Assembly: GCF_024519155.1 (NCBI RefSeq)
Contig: NZ_JANIFJ010000001.1
Coordinates: 744,001 to 808,000, forward strand
From: Mangrovibrevibacter kandeliae
GTDB taxonomy: Bacteria; Pseudomonadota; Alphaproteobacteria; Rhizobiales; Rhizobiaceae
Direction: 5' to 3'
DNA length: 64,000 bases
Below are positions 36,051 to 44,731 of the stretch, piece by piece. The notes under the pieces are model-generated. The model made no database searches and was not told the DNA's origin. It worked only from the letters and a program-made list of their open reading frames with translations. A program made the position numbers and the translations under genes. Each line of letters begins with the position of its first letter. Position 1 is the stretch's first letter.

Positions 36051-36480
36051 CATCGTGATGATCGAGGACGATGAGGGGCATGCGCGCCTCATCGAGAAGA
36101 ATATCCGTCGCGCAGGCGTCTCCAACGAGATCATCCACTTCACCGACGGCACCTCGGCGCTCGCGTTTCTCTATGAGTCGCCGCAGGGTCCGGCCATGAA
36201 CGGCCCGGCTCTGGTGCTGCTCGACCTGAACCTGCCGGACATGAGCGGCACCGAGATCCTGATGCGGATGAAGGCGGAGGACAGCCCGCTGCGTCGCACG
36301 CCGATCGTCGTTCTCACCACCACCGACGACAAGGTCGAGATCCAGCGGTGCTACGACCTGGGCGCCAACGTCTACATCACCAAGCCGGTGAACTACGAGT
36401 CCTTTGCCACCGCGATCCGCCAGCTCGGGCTCTTCCTGTCGGTGATCCAGCTGCCGGAGCAGGCCGAGGATGCGCGATGA
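36028..36480 (+). CDS. Rcp1-type single-domain response regulator
   Basis: A 150-residue stand-alone receiver. The acidic pocket (IEDDEG), the phospho-acceptor Asp in LLDLNLPDMSG (about residue 64), the Thr switch (VVLTTTDD) and the conserved Lys of ITKPVNYESF are all present. The FLxxIQLP ending is like the Rcp1 regulators of phytochrome kinases. There is no output domain, so it should pass phosphate on or act by protein contact. The GTG at 36028 has AAGGA nearby and overlaps the kinase gene; the stop overlaps the next gene start (ATGA). Confidence 0.88.
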   Translation: MNQHRPVNIVMIEDDEGHARLIEKNIRRAGVSNEIIHFTDGTSALAFLYESPQGPAMNGPALVLLDLNLPDMSGTEILMRMKAEDSPLRRTPIVVLTTTDDKVEIQRCYDLGANVYITKPVNYESFATAIRQLGLFLSVIQLPEQAEDAR

Positions 36481-37511
36481 GCAACCCGCCCCGGGTTCTC
36501 TACATCGATGACGACGAGGGATTGCGCACACTGGCCGAGCGCGCTCTGACGCGCCGCAACTTCACGGTGACGACCGCCGCGGATGGGATCGAGGGCGTCG
36601 CGCGCGCCGCTGCCGAACGCTTCGACCTGATCGTGGTCGACCACTACATGCCCGGGCAGGACGGGCTTGAAACACTGGCGCGTCTGCGTGCGCTGCCCGA
36701 TCCGCCGCCGGTGATCTACGTCACCGGTTCGGAGGAGAGCCGCGTCGCCGTCGCGGCGCTGAAGGCCGGTGCGGCCGACTATGTCGTGAAGGTCATCGGC
36801 GACGACTTCTTCAACCTCCTCGAGACGGCCTTCGGCCAGGCTCTCGAGCGCGTGCAGCTGCGGCGCGCGAAGCGCGAGGCCGAGGAGGCGCTGCGGGCGA
36901 GCAACGCGCACCTCGAGGCGCTGCTGCGCGAAGTGAATCACCGCGTGGCGAACTCGCTGCAGCTCGTCCTCGCCTTCGTCCAGATGCAGTCCAATTCGCT
37001 GACGGATCAGGCTGCGCGCGCCGCGCTCGCCGATACGCAGCGTCGCATCACCGCCATCGCGCAGGTTCACCGCAAGCTCTACGCCGGCAGCGACGTCGCC
37101 TCGGTCGACATGGCCGATTACCTGAGTTCGCTGGTGCGCGAGCTCGAGGACACCTGGTCGACACCGGGGTCGCCGCGGACCCTGCGGCTCCTCGTCGATC
37201 CGATCCGGCTGAAGACCGACAAGGCGGTGTCGCTCGGGGTGATCGTCAACGAGCTGGTGAGCAACGCCTGCAAGTACGCCTACGACACCCCGGCGGGCGG
37301 CGAGGTTCGGGTGAGTCTGTGCCGCGACGGCGAAGAGCATTTCGTGCTGCGGGTCGAGGACGACGGCGCCGGCTTCGCCACGAACGTTCAAGCGCGGGGA
37401 ACCGGCCTCGGTGCCAAGCTCGTGCGCGCGATGGCGTCGAGCCTGCGCACCGAGGTGGCTTATGAGCACGCCGCGGGTGGCGTGAAGGTGAGCCTGCGGG
37501 CCGCGGTCTGA
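36477..37511 (+). CDS. Receiver-HWE/HisKA_2 kinase
   Basis: A 344-residue protein with an N-terminal receiver (Asp55 in VVDHYMPG) and a C-terminal HisKA_2 kinase with His155 in REVNHRVANSLQL, NELVSNACKYA and DGAGF motifs. The receiver has VK followed by Val where most have KP, a minor deviation. It can take phosphate from the upstream kinase or relay and control its own kinase activity. The start overlaps the stop of the receiver gene, so the three genes form one translational unit. In Rhizobiales such proteins are often linked to general stress signalling, but no PhyR or NepR is present here. Confidence 0.88.
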   Translation: MSNPPRVLYIDDDEGLRTLAERALTRRNFTVTTAADGIEGVARAAAERFDLIVVDHYMPGQDGLETLARLRALPDPPPVIYVTGSEESRVAVAALKAGAADYVVKVIGDDFFNLLETAFGQALERVQLRRAKREAEEALRASNAHLEALLREVNHRVANSLQLVLAFVQMQSNSLTDQAARAALADTQRRITAIAQVHRKLYAGSDVASVDMADYLSSLVRELEDTWSTPGSPRTLRLLVDPIRLKTDKAVSLGVIVNELVSNACKYAYDTPAGGEVRVSLCRDGEEHFVLRVEDDGAGFATNVQARGTGLGAKLVRAMASSLRTEVAYEHAAGGVKVSLRAAV

Positions 37512-37587
37512 GCAAGGGCCCCGCTGCGTTCGTCTCACGCGCGAGCAGGTCGTGCCCGATCGCGCGCCGCGGCCGCCGCGTCCTGCC

Positions 37588-39150
37588 TCACACGGACTCG
37601 ATCGCGTTCGAGATCGCGTCGGCCAACTCGCGCTGCAGAAACGGCTTCGACAGGACGGGATGCATGCTCGCGCCACCCGATCCGAACTCGGCATAGCCTG
37701 TCGCGATGATGATGGGCAGGTTTGGCCATCGCGCGCTGATCGTGGTGGCGAGCTGCAGGCCGGTCATGCGCGGCATGGCGTAATCGGTGATCACGAGATC
37801 GACGGCGGTTTCGCGCTGCAGCACCGCGAGGGCTTCCACGCCGCTCGTCGCCTCGATCGCCCGATGGCCAAGATCCTCCAGCATGGCTGCGGTGTTGGTG
37901 AGCACCAGACTGTCGTCGTCCACCGCGAGCACCGTCAGCGGCTGCGCGCCTCGCGCCGCCGGGTCGGGGACGAGACGCAGCGCCTCGCTCGCCGCCGCGA
38001 CACGGGGAACCGCCGGCAGCCAGAGCTCGGCGGTCGTGCCCTGTCCCTGTCGGCTGTCGAGAAACAGCCGTCCGCCGGCCTGTTCGGCAATGCCATGAAC
38101 CATCGAGAGGCCGATGCCGCTGGGCTGTCCTGCCCCTTTGCTCGCGAAGAAGGGGCCGCTCGCCAGCAGCGGCGGCTGCGACGTCGCGGGACTGGCACCG
38201 GTTTCGCGCACGACGAGACGGATGTAGCGCCCGGGCGGAAGGGTGCGCCGGAGATCGGCAGAGGCATGCTCCACCTGCCGCGCCGCAATGTGGAGCACCC
38301 CGCCCTCGATCATGCTGTCCCGGGCGTTCACGGCAAGGTTGAGCAACGCAAGCTCGAGCTGGTTGAGGTCGGCGTGGACGAAGTCCAGCCCGGCCGGCAT
38401 GTCGAGCGAAATCGAGATCATCGGGCCCAGCGAACGCTGCAGCAGGCTGGCCATTCCCTCGACCATCTTCTGGAGGTCGAGGGATCGCGGCTCGACAGGC
38501 TGCTGCTCGGCGAAGGCCAGCATCCGCTTGGTCAGCGCGGCGCCACGCTCCGTGCCCTTCCTCGCATTTTCGAGGAGGGTCGCATAACGCGGATCGGGCG
38601 GCAGCCGCTTGCCGAGAAGCTCGAGGCTGCCGGAGATCGCCATGAGCAGGTTGTTGAAGTCGTGCGCGATGCCGCCGCTGAGCTGGCCCACCGCTTCCAT
38701 CTTCTGCGCCTGGAACAGCGCCTCGCGGGCGCGTTCGAGAGCGAGCTGCGCCTCCCGCCGCTCCGTCATGTCGCGCGTCACCTTCGCGAAACCGATGAGC
38801 ATGCCGCGCTTGTCGCGGATCGGGTCGATCACGCCGTTCGCCCAGAATCGCTCGCCGGATTTCCTGTAGCGCCAGCCTTCGCTCTCGAAGCGGCCCTCGC
38901 GCGCCGCTGTGGCGAGCGCCCGCTGCGGCTCGCCCCGCAGGCGGTCCTCCTCGCTGTAGAACTGGGAGAAGTTCCGACCGACGATATCGCGCGTCCTGTA
39001 GCCCTTCAGCCGCTGGGCCCCAGGGTTCCATGTCGTCACGACGCCATCGGTGTCGAGCATGTAGATGGCGTAGTCCGTGATCGCATGGACGAGCAGTCGG
39101 TAGCGCTCTTCCTCGGTCCAGGACATCTCGAAGGGCTGCGCGATGCTCAT
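37588..39150 (-). CDS. PAS-domain hybrid histidine kinase
   Basis: A 520-residue soluble hybrid kinase. A PAS domain (about 15-130) with the PAC-like end (FAKVTRDMTERREAQ) is followed by HisKA with His163 in GGIAHDFNNLL, an HATPase_c domain with LNLAVNARDSM and GIGLSMVHG, and a C-terminal receiver with AVDDDSLV and VITDYAMPRMTG. The HDFNN type box is typical of FixL/NtrB-like soluble kinases. The DFNNLL kinase and receiver within one protein point to a phosphorelay that ends in a separate partner. ATG 39150 has AGAGAGG upstream. Oppositely oriented to the CHASE3 gene set. Confidence 0.9.
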   Translation of the reverse strand: MSIAQPFEMSWTEEERYRLLVHAITDYAIYMLDTDGVVTTWNPGAQRLKGYRTRDIVGRNFSQFYSEEDRLRGEPQRALATAAREGRFESEGWRYRKSGERFWANGVIDPIRDKRGMLIGFAKVTRDMTERREAQLALERAREALFQAQKMEAVGQLSGGIAHDFNNLLMAISGSLELLGKRLPPDPRYATLLENARKGTERGAALTKRMLAFAEQQPVEPRSLDLQKMVEGMASLLQRSLGPMISISLDMPAGLDFVHADLNQLELALLNLAVNARDSMIEGGVLHIAARQVEHASADLRRTLPPGRYIRLVVRETGASPATSQPPLLASGPFFASKGAGQPSGIGLSMVHGIAEQAGGRLFLDSRQGQGTTAELWLPAVPRVAAASEALRLVPDPAARGAQPLTVLAVDDDSLVLTNTAAMLEDLGHRAIEATSGVEALAVLQRETAVDLVITDYAMPRMTGLQLATTISARWPNLPIIIATGYAEFGSGGASMHPVLSKPFLQRELADAISNAIESV

Positions 39151-39440
39151 CTGATGCCTCTCTGGTGCATGGCTCGGAGGTGGGGACGCCACCGACCCCT
39201 CCCGCCGCAGAGCCCGTCGAGGCGCCTGCACGCCGTGACTATGGCGTGTCCCGGCTGTTCCGCAACTGGCCTGACCAATCCCCCTGCGCCGCAGGCCTCC
39301 AGAGGAGAGCGCCGACCGCAGGTTTCACCATGAACATGTAAACAGACGACGAATCAACCGACTAGGCTCAGTGACTGTCTTGCCGGGCGAAGCGTCTTGT
39401 CCTCGCCCCTCGCGTCTCCCGCGCCCGATGGCGGTCCGGG

Positions 39441-39734
39441 TCAGTGCAGCTTTGGCCAATACCGGTCGGCGCGGTAGTCTTCGGGGATCGGATCGAGACG
39501 GGCCAAGGCTTCGCCAACGAAGCTGATCTGCAGCTGAAGATACCGGATCTCCCGTGGCATCGGCCGGCCGGTGGCAAATTCGCGGATACGCCAGGCGTCG
39601 AAGCCAATCGCCCGGATGCGCCGGGCCGCTTCGTAAGCGACCTGATCGGGTCGCACCGGCCCCCCAGCCGCCGCCTCCGGGCCGCCCGCGGGCCCATCGG
39701 CAAGACCGCCCTCGATCACCTTGAACTTCATCAT
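39441..39734 (-). CDS. Small soluble protein, unknown
   Basis: A 97-residue protein starting MMKFKVIEGG, a beginning often seen in small Rhizobiales proteins, with a Gly/Pro-rich part (10-30) and a helical part (34-85). No family is recognised. Another start would be ATG 39731. Codon use is like its neighbours, and a longer frame to 39992 has no support. It lies upstream of the hybrid kinase on the same strand but 290 nt away, so it is probably a separate unit. Confidence 0.55.
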   Translation of the reverse strand: MMKFKVIEGGLADGPAGGPEAAAGGPVRPDQVAYEAARRIRAIGFDAWRIREFATGRPMPREIRYLQLQISFVGEALARLDPIPEDYRADRYWPKLH

Positions 39735-40059
39735 GTGTCGCAGTCCCGCAGTCGAACGCGAGATCAGCGTGGCTGGCGCAAATTGCTCGAAGCTTGCAGG
39801 ACATCGGCACCGCGGTCGATGCGACGACCTCGGGCTGGCGGCGGCAGACGGCTCTTGCGTCCGAGCACCAACAGCGACCGCGCGGCGCCCGATGCAGCGG
39901 TGCACCGGACAGGTGGCGGCTCTGCGTCGGGCTCGGCGCCGGATGCCTTCCGATCGGCGTGAGGCGCCGGACCATCGGCGGCCTGCGCGCACGCGTGGAC
40001 CGAGGGCGTCGTCGCCCCCAGCCAGACGGTCTGCTGCCGGTGATTGGCCGGCGTCTCGT
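39735..40059. other. Gene-free stretch between small ORF and receiver
   Basis: About 325 nt between a receiver gene that ends at 40060 and the start of the small gene at 39734. Open frames cross it on several strands, as expected at this GC content, but none has a ribosome binding site and recognisable domain. No terminator was found. Confidence 0.4.
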
Positions 40060-40434
40060 TCAGACGTTCAGCAGCTGTGCGAGCTGGGCGGCGAGTTCGA
40101 CGTGGTCATAGGGTTTGGCCAGCCGCGGCAACTGCAAGGCATCTCCCTCCGGAAGATCGGCATAGCCGGTCGCCAGCAACACCGGGAGGTCCGCCTGCTT
40201 CTGGCGAACGGCCAGAGCGAGCTCCGTTCCAGTCATTCCGGGCATCGACTGGTCGGTGATGATCAGGTCGAGTGGCTGCCCGGAGTCGAGGATCTCGAGC
40301 GCGCGCGCCCCCGAATTGGCCTCGAACACCTCGTGACCGAAGTCCTCGAGCATGTCGACGATGCTCATCGCGACGAGGGCGTCGTCGTCCACCACCAGCA
40401 CCTTCGCCCGGACCGAACCCCCTGTCACTTGCAA
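40060..40434 (-). CDS. Stand-alone receiver domain protein
   Basis: A 124-residue single receiver (CheY-like). The acidic pocket VVDDDALV, the phospho-acceptor in IITDQSMPGMTG (about residue 59), the LATGYAD switch and the conserved Lys in LAKPYD are present; it resembles the receiver of hybrid kinases such as the one at 37588-39150, from which it may take phosphate. The TTG at 40434 has GGAGG at close range; the GTG at 40428 is the alternative. No output domain. Confidence 0.8.
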   Translation of the reverse strand: MQVTGGSVRAKVLVVDDDALVAMSIVDMLEDFGHEVFEANSGARALEILDSGQPLDLIITDQSMPGMTGTELALAVRQKQADLPVLLATGYADLPEGDALQLPRLAKPYDHVELAAQLAQLLNV

Positions 40435-40525
40435 AACCGCCTCCCAGGCACCCTCGGCGCCGTAACCGACACGTTGGTTGTCGCTCGAAACTATGGCGTC
40501 ATCAAGAGCAGGGTCCTCGACGCGT

Positions 40526-40894
40526 TCAGTGCGACAGGCGCTTGCGGTTCGCCGTCACGCGCGTCGCGTAGGGCCTCAGCGCGGCCGACAGCAGCACATC
40601 CGCATCGCGCTGCGAGTTTCTGATACGGCCCCGCACGGCGGCCGCGGCCGCGTCTATTGTGATCCGCGTCACCGCCAAGTTGACCGCTATGGCGCTCTCC
40701 ACCATTGCCTGAGCCTTCTCGGTCACCATGCGCGCAAGTTCGACAGGGTCGGGTGTCCCCGGAGCTGCCGCGTCGAACCACAGACGCCCGAGGCGCGCGG
40801 TGACGACGAAGGGCACGCCGATCATCAGCGCCGTCAACTGGGTCGCGCTGGCGGATGCGGCGGGAAATGCTCCACTGCGTGTTCTGCCGGACAT
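40526..40894 (-). CDS. Small helical protein, unknown
   Basis: A 122-residue protein with Ala-rich helices (about 15-35 and 50-90) and a basic C-terminal end, without signal peptide. The helix-rich, Ala/Val/Gln-like make-up is reminiscent of phasin-like proteins, but no signature supports this. AGGAG six bases before ATG 40894 makes it a credible gene. Function unknown. Confidence 0.55.
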   Translation of the reverse strand: MSGRTRSGAFPAASASATQLTALMIGVPFVVTARLGRLWFDAAAPGTPDPVELARMVTEKAQAMVESAIAVNLAVTRITIDAAAAAVRGRIRNSQRDADVLLSAALRPYATRVTANRKRLSH

Positions 40895-40987
40895 GAGGAG
40901 CTCCTGTGGGGGCGGAGGAAAATGCTGTACCGCAGCATATGGCGGCGCGACCGCACGCCGCCAGAGGGCCGGGACGGAATGGGAGAT

Positions 40988-41629
40988 TCAGCCGAGAACC
41001 GCGAGGAGGGCCAGGACGGCGCCGCCATAGAGGATGGCGAGAAAGATCACCGCCCCGAGGCCGAGCAGGATCGCCGCAAGCAGCCAGAGCCCGTCGCGCG
41101 CGGTCACCGCGACGCCGAAGAGGGCGATGGCGAGGCCGGGAATCATGTTGGTGAAGGGGAAGGGCAGCATCACCAGGAACGACAGGATCAGCGCCATCCA
41201 TCCGATCGCCGGAGCGACGAAGTCCGCGGTCGGCCAGTAGCGCGGCCGTGCCAGCCGTTCGACGCGTCGCAGCGGGCCGCCCAGGCGTTCCATCAGCCGT
41301 CGGAGCGTTTGCGGGCTGAGGCTGAGCCGGCGGACACGATTTGGAAGCCAGAGCCGCCGGCGGCCGATCGCCATCTGGAACGCCACCAACATGAGGCCGC
41401 TGCCGAGAACCACAGGCACGCCAGGCGGCAACGGGATCGCGTTGATCCCGCCGAACAGGATCAAGAACGCGCCGAAGGCACGCGAGCCGAAAGCCTCGGA
41501 AAAGTCCTCGACCGGGATGCCGGGCCGGCGGCTGACCGAAAGCGCCCGCAGGATGGCGGAAATCCGAAGCTGCGGCCGGCCGCGACGAAGTGCACGGCGA
41601 GGAGGGGAGACTTCAGGCGAGGAGGACAC
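40988..41629 (-). CDS. exoD: ExoD family membrane protein
   Basis: A 213-residue protein of the ExoD family, named from an exopolysaccharide-related gene of Sinorhizobium meliloti needed for alkali tolerance and normal nodulation. Four to five membrane helices occur between 45 and 210, and the middle FGGINAIPLPPGVP and late LPFPFTNMIPGLA motifs are characteristic. The molecular activity is unknown. The GTG at 41629 is used; the N-terminal Arg/Ser-rich tail is longer than the hydrophobic core needs. Confidence 0.85.
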   Translation of the reverse strand: MSSSPEVSPPRRALRRGRPQLRISAILRALSVSRRPGIPVEDFSEAFGSRAFGAFLILFGGINAIPLPPGVPVVLGSGLMLVAFQMAIGRRRLWLPNRVRRLSLSPQTLRRLMERLGGPLRRVERLARPRYWPTADFVAPAIGWMALILSFLVMLPFPFTNMIPGLAIALFGVAVTARDGLWLLAAILLGLGAVIFLAILYGGAVLALLAVLG

Positions 41630-41821
41630 GCGGTACTTTCGGACGGTGAGTGCTGCAGCATCCTCTTTCCCATAAGAGATTGAGGATTGCGTGACGACTG
41701 CGCGAGGTGGCGCAGGCGAGGGCGGCCGAGGCGGGGGTTCTGCGGGCGAAATTTGATCGGCTAAGGAACTCGTTTGGAAGGCTGCCGTTTTTTCGACACA
41801 TCATCCGATACGGAGACCGTC

Positions 41822-41956
41822 ATGCCACGCCGCTTTGCCGTCCTAACGCTCACTCTGGCCACCGCGCTGCTCCTCTCCGCATGCGCCAACACGGTTCGCG
41901 GCGTCGGCCGGGACGTGAATTCGACTGCTGATGCGGTGCAGGACTCCGTGCAGTAA
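41822..41956 (+). CDS. Entericidin A/B-type small lipoprotein
   Basis: A 44-residue lipoprotein of the entericidin family. A signal peptide with lipobox LSAC (about 18-21) is followed by the family motif ANTVRGVGRDV. Entericidins are small outer- or inner-membrane lipoproteins tied to stationary-phase lysis or envelope stress; their exact role in Rhizobiales is not clear. The ORF is too short for ordinary cut-offs. The start at 41822 puts the signal sequence at the N terminus; the longer frame from 41774 does not. Confidence 0.82.
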   Translation: MPRRFAVLTLTLATALLLSACANTVRGVGRDVNSTADAVQDSVQ

Positions 41957-41991
41957 AAACGTGTGGGCATCCGGGCCATGTCCGGGTGCCC
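41955..41991 (-). terminator. Intrinsic terminator of the 42007-42291 gene
   Basis: On the minus strand a ten-base-pair stem (GGGCACCCGG/CCGGATGCCC, one G-T pair) with a seven-base loop is followed after a few bases by TTTTT. It lies 16 nt past the stop of the small gene at 42007 and also faces the end of the convergent entericidin gene, so it may serve both. Confidence 0.65.
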
Positions 41992-42006
41992 GCCATTCGC
42001 TTCGCC

Positions 42007-42291
42007 TCAGTCGCGAAGCACCCCCCACCGTTCATCCCACAATCCGGCATCCTCGATGTCGACCACGATGCGGTCGAACCGAAAGCGGTTGACCACTTCG
42101 ATCGCGCTGCGCAGAGCGTCCGGGACAGGGCGTTCCGGCTCCAGCCCGGGCTCCTGATGGAGGCCGCCGAGCTCGACCGCGGGCCACGTCGCCTGTGCTA
42201 GCACGAGGGCGCCGCGTCTGCGGATCGTCAAGGTGACGGCTTGAGGGGTCGAGGGATCCTCGACCCTGTCGAAGATGATGGCCGTGTCCAT
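42007..42291 (-). CDS. Small conserved-looking protein, unknown
   Basis: A 94-residue soluble protein with a beta-rich first half (AVTLTIRRRGALVLAQAT) and a helical second half. No domain was recognised. GGAGA precedes ATG 42291 and a terminator follows, so it looks like a complete single-gene transcript. Function unknown. Confidence 0.6.
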   Translation of the reverse strand: MDTAIIFDRVEDPSTPQAVTLTIRRRGALVLAQATWPAVELGGLHQEPGLEPERPVPDALRSAIEVVNRFRFDRIVVDIEDAGLWDERWGVLRD

Positions 42292-42783
42292 TCACATCTC
42301 CTTTGCATTGCCCGGCTTTCAGCAGCCGTGCTCGGAGCCGGGCACCGGACCCATGTTGGCGGCCAAGCAATTCGCTTATGGCCAACGCTTCGCTGTTCGG
42401 ATCCTGGCGCTGCCGAGGCGTATGAAGAAGGATATACGGAACGCCTCACAGCATCGCAAAAAGGCCAAAGCAAATGCCGCAGGTCAGGCGAGCATAGGAT
42501 CAGCGTTCCTGACGTGCGTCTTGGCGCTTGGCAGCAACTGTCGGGGTGTAGGGCGCTCTACCCAAGGGCGTGATGCGGCTCCCTTCAAGGATCGTGTCTC
42601 CAGGTTCTTCTCCGGATCGAACAGCGGCAAGAGGATGCGGCAGCTCGACTGCCGCCTGTGCGCGTCAGCTTCATGTGTCTCGCGCGGCGGCCCCACAGGA
42701 AGGATCCGCGGCTCGACTGTCGATAGCCAGCTTAAGTTCTGGTTGAAGTTTATCTGCTAGGCAAAGCGTCGGAGGGGTGACGC
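42292..42783. other. Long divergent intergenic region
   Basis: About 490 nt between the small gene at 42007-42291 and the EAL gene. Part of it (roughly 42380-42480 and 42700-42770) is less GC-rich than the flanks. Frames covering 42275-42760 on the plus strand lack a ribosome binding site and family features and are not called. Promoters for both neighbours must lie here. Confidence 0.4.
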
Positions 42784-44373
42784 GTGAGCAGACTGGCCAA
42801 GATCTTCATCGCTGATCGGCACCGCCCTGCAACCCGCTACGGCATGGGACTGCTCGTCTTCGCGTTGATCTTCTGCGCCACCCTCTGGATGCAGATCCAC
42901 GCAGTCGATCTTGCGGCCCAGACCTATCTCGACAGTCGCCTTGCCGGATCGTCGTCCATCGCCAAGACGCTGCAGTCGGTATTCGCCAAGCTGAAGTCGG
43001 ACGTGACCGCTTTGCCGTGCAGTGACGAGTTCAAGAGGCAACTGCACGAGATCGCCTACCTTCCGGACGGTCTCAGCGAATTCATCTACGCGCCGGATCG
43101 TGTGCCGCTGTGCTCCACAGGCGGTCTTGCCGTGCAGCAGGTCCAACTGGGGACTCCGGACTTCGAACTGCCCGACGCCTCGATCTGGCTGGATCGGGAC
43201 CTGTCCTTCATCGGTCTTGCGGGCCGATCCGCGACGCTCGTCTACGAGCACCCCTTCGTCGTCGTGGTGCCACCGGCGGAGACGACGGTCGAGGTGCCGT
43301 GGTGGCTGGCGAGCGAGACGGTGCTGGTCGATCGAAAGGGTGGCTGGGCGCATCGAAGCGGCACCATCGGCTTGTTCCATCATCTCAAACACCCCGCCCA
43401 GTCCGCGACCTCGGTCCTGGCGGGAACGTTGACGCGGATGCGCTGTGCGGCGGAAGGCTTCGTCTGCGTCATCGCCGAGGCCGACCTTTTCGCCCTGGCC
43501 GGGCGCTGGTCGCCGGTCGTTCTTGCAAGCTTCGTCCTTTCGCTTGCGATCGCGGCCTCGGCCGCCATGCGCCTCGACCGGACGGCCGTGTCATATTGGT
43601 CGTTCGAGCGTCGCCTTCTGCGTCGCCTCTCGCAGGACACGATCGCCTGCAGGTATCAACCCGTCATGGAACTCACGAGCGGCCAGATCGAGGGCTGCGA
43701 GGTGCTGGCGCGCTGGCGCGATGTCGACGGCAGCATCGTGCCGCCGGCGGCTTTCCTGCCGGTCATCGAGCGCTTCGAGCTGACCCGGGACCTGACACGG
43801 TTCGTGGCCGTGCGCGCCTATGACGAGTTGTCGGAGATCGTGCCGGCGGGAGATCGGCTCAGCGTTGCCTTCAACATCTTCCCGCGCGATCTCGACAGTA
43901 CCTTCCTCGCAGAGGTCTTTCGTGACTTCCTCGTCGATCCGCGGTTCGACATCGTGATCGAGATCATCGAGCACGAGGCGCTCCTCGCCAACGCGCAGAG
44001 CGAGATCGAGGCGCTCGGCCGCCTCGGCTTTCGCACCTTCATCGATGATTTCGGCACGGGTTATTCCACGATCAACCTCCTGGGTGACCTCGCCGTCGAC
44101 GGGGTCAAGCTCGATCGGGCTTTCGCCATGGCACCGGAAGGCAGCCTGAAGTCCCTGCTCCTGGAGCATGCGGTCCGGATGATCCATGCTTCGGGCCGCG
44201 AGGTCGTGGTGGAGGGCGTCGAGACCGCCGAATGCATGGCGCGGCTGCGGTTGCTCGACGAGGAGATCGCCAGCGTGCAAGGCTTCTTCATCGCGCCGCC
44301 GCTGGAGGCCGCCGACTTCCGGCACATCCTCCTGCGCCGCCGCCGTCCGGAAGCAGCCCTCTGCGCGGCGTAA
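42784..44373 (+). CDS. CSS-motif EAL c-di-GMP phosphodiesterase
   Basis: A 529-residue membrane phosphodiesterase. Membrane helices at about 21-38 and 244-263 flank a periplasmic CSS-motif domain with cysteines 79, 110, 221 and 228; in E. coli relatives a disulphide in this domain controls activity. The EAL domain (about 275-520) has Glu306 in the EVLAR form of the EAL signature, Asn of FNIFP, Glu of EIIEHEA, DDFGTGYS, Lys of VKLDR and EGVET, the full catalytic set, so it should cleave c-di-GMP. GGAGGGG precedes GTG 42784. It opposes the cyclase at 3515-4285. Confidence 0.9.
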   Translation: MSRLAKIFIADRHRPATRYGMGLLVFALIFCATLWMQIHAVDLAAQTYLDSRLAGSSSIAKTLQSVFAKLKSDVTALPCSDEFKRQLHEIAYLPDGLSEFIYAPDRVPLCSTGGLAVQQVQLGTPDFELPDASIWLDRDLSFIGLAGRSATLVYEHPFVVVVPPAETTVEVPWWLASETVLVDRKGGWAHRSGTIGLFHHLKHPAQSATSVLAGTLTRMRCAAEGFVCVIAEADLFALAGRWSPVVLASFVLSLAIAASAAMRLDRTAVSYWSFERRLLRRLSQDTIACRYQPVMELTSGQIEGCEVLARWRDVDGSIVPPAAFLPVIERFELTRDLTRFVAVRAYDELSEIVPAGDRLSVAFNIFPRDLDSTFLAEVFRDFLVDPRFDIVIEIIEHEALLANAQSEIEALGRLGFRTFIDDFGTGYSTINLLGDLAVDGVKLDRAFAMAPEGSLKSLLLEHAVRMIHASGREVVVEGVETAECMARLRLLDEEIASVQGFFIAPPLEAADFRHILLRRRRPEAALCAA

Positions 44374-44426
44374 GTCACCGAAGCGACCGTCCGACCCGCA
44401 CCTGTCGACCGCACGTGCCGGTCCCG

Positions 44427-44443
44427 TTTACCGCGCATTAACC
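44427..44443 (+). promoter_or_regulatory. Possible CtrA-type box
   Basis: TTTA-N7-TTAACC differs by one base from the CtrA consensus TTAA-N7-TTAA(C) known from Alphaproteobacteria. It lies 43 nt before the start of the small gene at 44486. One such match is easily found by chance, so this is only a candidate. Confidence 0.25.
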
Positions 44444-44485
44444 ATCCGGTTTCAAATTGCTGAAGATCTCTTTCGGGAGGATGTG

Positions 44486-44686
44486 GTGCCGGATCCCGCT
44501 GACTTGGAACGACTGCCCAACCGGCTTGACGACCCGGCGCTTCTGCGTGCCGTGGTCGACATGATGCTCGCGCAGGCCCTCGACCGCGCTGCCATCGAAC
44601 GCCTGCTGATCAATCTGAGGCCGGTCGACCTCGATCTCCTGTCGGATTGCTTCCAGGCGAACCCGCAGCACCGGCAAGCAGCCTGA
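44486..44686 (+). CDS. Small helical protein, unknown
   Basis: A 66-residue protein of Leu/Asp/Arg-rich helices, with no cysteine pattern except one late Cys and no signal peptide. GGGAGG five bases before GTG 44486 is a strong ribosome binding site, the main reason for calling it. No family is recognised. It lies between the EAL gene and the convergent ProV gene and may be a minor partner of the signalling genes. Confidence 0.5.
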   Translation: MPDPADLERLPNRLDDPALLRAVVDMMLAQALDRAAIERLLINLRPVDLDLLSDCFQANPQHRQAA

Positions 44687-44731
44687 GCCGGGAAGGGCCC
44701 GCGCCGACAGGTCGCGTGCACCCGGTCCGCT

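Noticed and set aside
42275-42760. 161-codon plus-strand frame in the intergenic region before the EAL gene
   Set aside because: No ribosome binding site, no domain, unusual composition and overlap with the leader of the divergent gene.
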